Source: Staphylococcus arlettae (GTDB lineage: Bacteria > Bacillota > Bacilli > Staphylococcales > Staphylococcaceae). From it: 58,771 nt of DNA. Positions 54,747 to 58,771 of the stretch are shown piece after piece. Within the stretch, counting starts at the first letter, position 1; each line of letters starts with the position of its first letter. Under the pieces are notes generated by a model that made no database searches, was not told where the DNA came from, and was given only the letters and a program-made list of their open reading frames with translations. A program made the translations under genes and the position numbers. The DNA lies in contig NZ_PPQB01000005.1 in NCBI RefSeq assembly GCF_002902345.1, positions 1 through 58,771 on the forward strand. The letters are read 5' to 3'.

Positions 54747-55336
54747 AAAGGTACTTCGATATTGTGATTAGTTTATGTGTATTATTTATGGCTTTACCAT
54801 TGTTAATAATAGTGGCTATTTTAATTCAAATAAGTATGGGGAGACCAATCATTTTTTGTCAACTACGGACAGGAAAAGATGCACAGCCTTTTAAATTGTA
54901 TAAATTTAGAACGATGACTAATAAGTACGATGAGCACAATAACTTATTACCGGATGAAAAAAGAATGACGAAAATAGGAAGGTTTATACGTAGTACAAGC
55001 ATAGATGAATTGCCACAACTGATAAATGTGTTAAAAGGAGATATTAGCATTGTTGGTCCTAGACCACTATTAATGGACTATGTAGCTCTATATAATGACA
55101 GACAAAAACAACGTTTATTTGTGAAGCCTGGCATAACTGGCTTAGCTCAAATTAGTGGTAGAAACTCATTATCATGGGAGCGGAAATTTAAATATGATGT
55201 ATGGTATGTCAAACATCAATCAATGAAATTAGATTGCTATATTATTGCTAAAACAGTGATTAAAGTTTTATTACGTAAAGACATTTGTGCTCAAAACCAT
55301 GTAACAACAAAGCCATTTAAAGGGTCTTCATCATGA
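54740..55336 (+). CDS. Initiating phosphoglycosyl transferase (PglC/CapM-like)
   Basis: A 198-residue monotopic sugar-phosphate transferase that puts the first sugar-1-phosphate on undecaprenyl phosphate. One re-entrant helix (VISLCVLFMALPLLIIVAIL), YKFRTMTN, the catalytic Asp-Glu in TSIDELPQLIN, GPRPLLMDYV and KPGITGLAQISGRN are all present. The small size equals PglC and CapM. Overlaps the previous gene by 7 bases. Confidence 0.93.
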   Translation: MLKRYFDIVISLCVLFMALPLLIIVAILIQISMGRPIIFCQLRTGKDAQPFKLYKFRTMTNKYDEHNNLLPDEKRMTKIGRFIRSTSIDELPQLINVLKGDISIVGPRPLLMDYVALYNDRQKQRLFVKPGITGLAQISGRNSLSWERKFKYDVWYVKHQSMKLDCYIIAKTVIKVLLRKDICAQNHVTTKPFKGSSS

Positions 55337-55956
55337 AACCAGTAATGATTATAGGTAATGGCGGTCATGCCAGTGTAGTAACAGATGTAATAAAATCTCT
55401 GAATAATTATTATATAAAGGGATATTTAGATGATGTTCAAAAAGAATATATACGAAGTGACGGTTTAATTTATGATGCAATTGCACACATAGATCGTTAT
55501 AAAGATAATTATTTCGTAATTGCTATTGGAGATAATCAACAAAGAGCAGCAGTGTACCATCGACTGGGGTTAGATGATCAATACTTTGCAACAATTATTC
55601 ACCCAACTGCCATTATTGGCTCTAACGTAATAATACAAGCTGGCTGCGTAGTAATGGCTCATGCTGTTATACAAACAAATACATTTATTGCTAAACAATG
55701 TATTATCAATACTAAAGCATGTGTGGAACATGACAATAACATTCAAAGTTTTACGCATATTGGACCCAATGCTACCTTAGCTGGAAATGTTCATGTTGGC
55801 AGTGAATGTCTTTTGGGAGCTAGCGCAACAGTAGTACCTAATACCATTATTAGAAATAAAGTTACAGTTGGAGCAGGTTCGACAGTAATCAATGATATAC
55901 AAAGTAATCTCACGGTTGTAGGTTCACCTGCACGACAAAGAGGTGATAACAAATGA
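55333..55956 (+). CDS. Sugar N-acetyltransferase (PglD/NeuD-like)
   Basis: A 207-residue acetyltransferase. The N-terminal Rossmann-like part (MIIGNGGHASVVTDVIKSL, YLDDV) binds the UDP-sugar, and the C-terminal left-handed beta-helix binds acetyl-CoA. The catalytic His is in NTKACVEHDNNI, as in PglD. It would acetylate the 4-amino group of the trideoxy sugar. ATGA overlap with the preceding gene. Confidence 0.9.
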   Translation: MKPVMIIGNGGHASVVTDVIKSLNNYYIKGYLDDVQKEYIRSDGLIYDAIAHIDRYKDNYFVIAIGDNQQRAAVYHRLGLDDQYFATIIHPTAIIGSNVIIQAGCVVMAHAVIQTNTFIAKQCIINTKACVEHDNNIQSFTHIGPNATLAGNVHVGSECLLGASATVVPNTIIRNKVTVGAGSTVINDIQSNLTVVGSPARQRGDNK

Positions 55957-57101
55957 ATGATGAGAGAATTTACTTGTCACAACCACATATGGGTGGGAGA
56001 GAGCAATATTATATAAAAAAAGCTTTTGCACAAAATTGGATAGCACCATTGGGTGATAACGTTAATCAATTTGAACATAAGGTGCGCAATTATGTTGGAA
56101 GGAATGCTGCCGTAGCAGTGAGTAGTGGTACAGCAGCGATACATTTGGCACTAATTGAATGTGGAGTAAAACAGAATGATTTTGTATTTTGTCCATCTTT
56201 AACATTTTGTGCAACTTGCAATCCTATATTATATTTAAATGCCAAGCCAGTATTTATTGATTCGGAAATTGAAACTTGGAATATGTGTCCTCAAGCACTT
56301 CAAAAAGCATTTCATCAATACGAACGTCAAGGTTTAAAGCCTAAAGCTGTTATCGTAGTGAATTTATATGGACAGCCGGCAAAATATAATGAGATTTTAG
56401 ATATATGCGACTATTATGATGTGCCAATTATTGAAGATGCAGCTGAATCACTAGGCTCTATATATAGTAATTGTCACAGTGGGAACATAGGTAATTATAG
56501 TATTTTATCTTTCAATGGGAATAAAATTATAACAACAAGTGGTGGAGGTATGCTGTTATCCAATAATGAACATGCTATAGCACATGCTTTATATTTAGCC
56601 ACGCAAGCTAAAGAGGATGTTTTATATTATCAACATAGTGAATTGGGATACAATTATCGCTTGAGTAATATAAGTGCTGGTATAGGTATTGGACAAATGG
56701 AAGTCATCGACGAAAGAGTCGCACAACGAAGAAGGATATTTCAACGATATCAACAAGAATTGCAATGTATTTCTGCAATAACCTTCCAAGAAGAAATCGC
56801 AACAACCGTTTCTAATCGCTGGTTAACAGCTCTGTTAATCGATCCACGACAAAGCAATGTTACAGTTAAAATGCTATTACAAATGTTTGAAAAACATAAT
56901 ATAGAAGCAAGACATGTTTGGAAACCTATGCATTTACAACCATTATTTAAAAATTTTGATTTTGTTTCATTAGAGCAAGATAATGCGGGATACATTTTTG
57001 AACATGGTATTTGTTTACCTTCTGCTTCAAATATGTCGTTATTACAACAAGATAGAGTCATAAACATTTTACAGGACACGTTATTGCGACATCAGTTGTG
57101 A
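55953..57101 (+). CDS. PLP aminotransferase (PglE/DegT-like)
   Basis: A 382-residue sugar aminotransferase of the DegT/DnrJ/EryC1/StrS family. IAPLGDNVNQFEHKV, SSGTAAIHLALI, EDAAESLGS and the PLP lysine in SFNGNKIITTSGGGM are clear. It would use the 4-keto sugar from the CapD-type dehydratase to make the 4-amino sugar, the PglE step. ATGA overlap with the acetyltransferase; last gene of the operon. Confidence 0.93.
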   Translation: MNDERIYLSQPHMGGREQYYIKKAFAQNWIAPLGDNVNQFEHKVRNYVGRNAAVAVSSGTAAIHLALIECGVKQNDFVFCPSLTFCATCNPILYLNAKPVFIDSEIETWNMCPQALQKAFHQYERQGLKPKAVIVVNLYGQPAKYNEILDICDYYDVPIIEDAAESLGSIYSNCHSGNIGNYSILSFNGNKIITTSGGGMLLSNNEHAIAHALYLATQAKEDVLYYQHSELGYNYRLSNISAGIGIGQMEVIDERVAQRRRIFQRYQQELQCISAITFQEEIATTVSNRWLTALLIDPRQSNVTVKMLLQMFEKHNIEARHVWKPMHLQPLFKNFDFVSLEQDNAGYIFEHGICLPSASNMSLLQQDRVINILQDTLLRHQL

Positions 57102-57152
57102 ACAAAATGAACTAAAAGCTGAAGCGGTTAAGATCTCTGTAAGTTAATAATG

Positions 57153-57188
57153 CAATAGACTGGAACAATATTTTGCTCCAGTCTATTG
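57153..57188. terminator. Bidirectional terminator between capsule operon and regulator
   Basis: CAATAGACTGGA (57153-57164) and TCCAGTCTATTG (57177-57188) form a 12-bp stem that serves both convergent units. Confidence 0.85.
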
Positions 57189-57200
57189 TTATATATGTAG

Positions 57201-58019
57201 TTAATTATTTGAAAAGTGTTTAGCTAGATTTTTTAAATAACTGTAAAGTTCACTAGGGAACCCTATATTTTTAGCAGTAGTACCTTTATGATTATCAATG
57301 AACGCCTCGGGAGAAATAGAAAAAACACGCTGGAAGTTTTTTAAGTAAGTTGAATAAGATTTATAACCATATGATTTCCATATGTCTTTGTGGTTATTAG
57401 AAGATAGTATCTCTACAGCTAAACGATAAATTTTGACTTTCCTAATATATTTTATTAAGGATATATTCATTGTTTCAGAAAAAACGCGAGATAAATAACT
57501 AGAATTTACATAAAATTTTTCAGCAATAGTAGCTAATGTAAGATTTTCTTTATAATGTTCATTGATGTAGATTAAAACATTATTAATTAGTGGATTGGAT
57601 GCTTCCAAATTGTGTTCTCGATAATAATTACCTAACCTAATAAAGTTAATTAAACGAATAATACTAATATCTGCATTAAAATAATCTTTTTCGTATATTG
57701 AAATGATGGTGTCCAGTAACTCTTTCTTAATAAAATTATCAATTTTACTTTGATCTAGTTCTAGATTGTCCCAATTGAATAATGAAAAACGATTAAAACT
57801 TAACTTATTAATATTTAAGGCAATCACTTTGCCTGAATTAATGAGCAGTTTTGGAGCTGAATAAGGTTGTATTAAAAAAAATTCATGTTTATGATAACTA
57901 CCTAAATAAGCTTTATCATATAAAGTGACACTACCAGTTAAAACAAAAAAAATACTAATTGTATTAAAGCTTTCATTTATATTAATATCAGCATTGTGAA
58001 TTTGATAATTATAATCCAT
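57201..58019 (-). CDS. AraC-family transcription regulator
   Basis: A 272-residue regulator. The N-terminal part (about 1-130) is a cupin-like sensor (ESFNTISIFFVLTGSVTLYD, HEFFLIQPYSAP). The C-terminal 100 residues have the two AraC helix-turn-helix units (ATIAEKFYVNSSYLSRVFSETM and IWKSYGYKSYSTYLKNFQRVFSISPEAF). ATG 58019 follows GGAAAGAGAG and is preferred to an in-frame ATG 84 bases upstream. Convergent to the capsule genes; its target is unknown. Confidence 0.88.
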   Translation of the reverse strand: MDYNYQIHNADININESFNTISIFFVLTGSVTLYDKAYLGSYHKHEFFLIQPYSAPKLLINSGKVIALNINKLSFNRFSLFNWDNLELDQSKIDNFIKKELLDTIISIYEKDYFNADISIIRLINFIRLGNYYREHNLEASNPLINNVLIYINEHYKENLTLATIAEKFYVNSSYLSRVFSETMNISLIKYIRKVKIYRLAVEILSSNNHKDIWKSYGYKSYSTYLKNFQRVFSISPEAFIDNHKGTTAKNIGFPSELYSYLKNLAKHFSNN

Positions 58020-58265
58020 TGTATCTCTCTTTCCTTCTTCATAGTATTGTGCCAAACCTATCATATCACTTACAATTGCTAAATAATTTACCATCAAAAG
58101 CAAATTATTTACTGATAATGGTCAAAAAATTAAAAGTAAATTTGATATGTCTAAAGTTGAAAAGCAATTGTGAGAAGGTCGTGTTTTTATAAAATATGAT
58201 AATTAAACTATTGTATGTTTCGAGTATTATAAATAAATTAAAATAATCTTTTTGGAATTAATTAA

Positions 58266-58288
58266 GCGCTAACGGTGATCGTTAGCGC
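58266..58288. repeat. Perfect palindrome GCGCTAACG-5-CGTTAGCGC
   Basis: Nine-bp arms with loop GTGAT, GC-rich in an AT-rich surrounding. No T-run on either side worth calling a terminator; could be an operator or the end of a lost gene. Confidence 0.7.
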
Positions 58289-58480
58289 CGGCTTGGAGAT
58301 ATGAATTGAATATTCAAAAGTTTAAAGAGAATAATAAAAACATCCCTATAAGATATCATAGAGTAAATGACAACTACTCCGTTAGTAGAAGTAGCTAACT
58401 ATATTATAACAAGGTCAAAGATAAATTTTATTATCATTTTGGAATTAGAAAAAAATAGCAGACGAATAGTAAAATAAAAA

Positions 58481-58501
58481 CACTAGTCTAGGAGACTAGT
58501 G
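58481..58501. repeat. Perfect palindrome CACTAGTCT-3-AGACTAGTG
   Basis: Nine-bp arms with loop AGG, just after an A-rich tract (GTAAAATAAAAA). On the minus strand this would be a stem followed by TTTTTATTTTAC, a possible minus-strand terminator. Confidence 0.65.
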
Positions 58502-58771
58502 AAAAATAGTAATAGCAAAAGGCTATATTTTGTAATTCTATTGATGAAAATGAACGGTAACACAGTTACTAAAGTTATTTTTTTTGAAAGCACAGTACTA
58601 TATACCATTTGTCTTCATAAAAACAGTAAAATGAAGACAACAAAATTATATCAAATCAAAATTTTTTATAATATATTTTTTGAGGATGTGTAAAAAAACT
58701 AATAATTAAAGTAAAAATTAAGCTTTATTATTTTGTTAATATTAATAATGATAAAATTTTCGTATTTATGC

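Larger units (their letters stand above)
58020..58771. other. Non-coding end of the window
   Basis: Very AT-rich, no gene supported. A GTG-started frame at 58499-58693 has an AGGAG inside a palindrome, but its composition (K, N, I, F at random) does not look like a protein. Two perfect palindromes are listed separately. Confidence 0.5.

Noticed and set aside
58499..58693. A 64-codon + strand frame started by GTG
   Set aside because: Its SD is part of a palindrome and the product lacks any protein-like pattern; no neighbour supports it.

Overview
The window is AT-rich DNA of a staphylococcus. The evidence is the RinA/RinB phage activators, a YSIRK/LPKTG surface protein, a CapA-CapB-CapC capsule module, strong purine-rich ribosome binding sites with many GTG and TTG starts, and a staphylococcal intergenic repeat. 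The capsule and the repeat fit a coagulase-negative species better than S. aureus, but the species cannot be fixed from this sequence alone.

Positions 1-30,461 are the right part of a siphovirus prophage; integrase, lysogeny and replication genes lie left of the window. The order is: early-late border (coiled-coil proteins, dUTPase, DUF1381, RinB, DUF1514, RinA), two nucleases and a candidate cos site, terminase (P27-type TerS, TerL), HK97-type head genes (portal, protease, capsid), connectors, tail tube, tail chaperone with a -1 frameshift, tape measure with two wall-hydrolase domains, a baseplate with a 641-residue receptor-binding protein and BppU, then holin and a CHAP/amidase/SH3 endolysin. 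Behind the lysis genes sit accessory (moron) genes: a candidate type I toxin-antitoxin locus (27.87-28.15 kb), two tiny overlapping genes, and a TarS/TarP-like wall teichoic acid glycosyltransferase.

Positions 30.4-36.6 kb are a scar region. Two copies of a 16-bp sequence that matches the 3' end of a tRNA-Ser gene (30446 and 32107) bracket a decayed integrase, a secreted glycine-zipper peptide and a 2-TM protein. This looks like the remains of an older element at the same attachment site. Beyond it come a LysE-type exporter and a small membrane protein, each stopped by an internal TGA, a PhzF-like enzyme, a 36-residue peptide with a 4-TM neighbour, and about 1.5 kb of non-coding DNA rich in hairpins.

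Positions 36.9-43.3 kb encode a 2098-residue wall-anchored protein with 14 repeats of about 95 residues. Most repeats carry two EF-hand-like acidic loops. A DoxX-family gene follows on the other strand.

Positions 44.2-57.2 kb form one capsule operon of 13 genes: capA-capB-capC (length control, tyrosine kinase, phosphatase), a PglF/CapD-type dehydratase, flippase, polymerase, O-acetyltransferase, CapI-like epimerase, CapL-like dehydrogenase, a GT4 glycosyltransferase, and PglC-, PglD- and PglE-like enzymes. Together they predict a UDP-di-N-acetylbacillosamine-type sugar as the initiating residue plus a uronic acid made by the dehydrogenase/epimerase pair. A convergent AraC-family regulator and non-coding DNA with two perfect palindromes close the window.

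The strongest candidate for an undescribed system is the prophage type I toxin-antitoxin locus. It has a 44-residue hydrophobic peptide, a 13-bp complementarity between the ribosome binding site and the mRNA 3' end, a near-consensus antisense promoter, and an antisense terminator inside the toxin gene.
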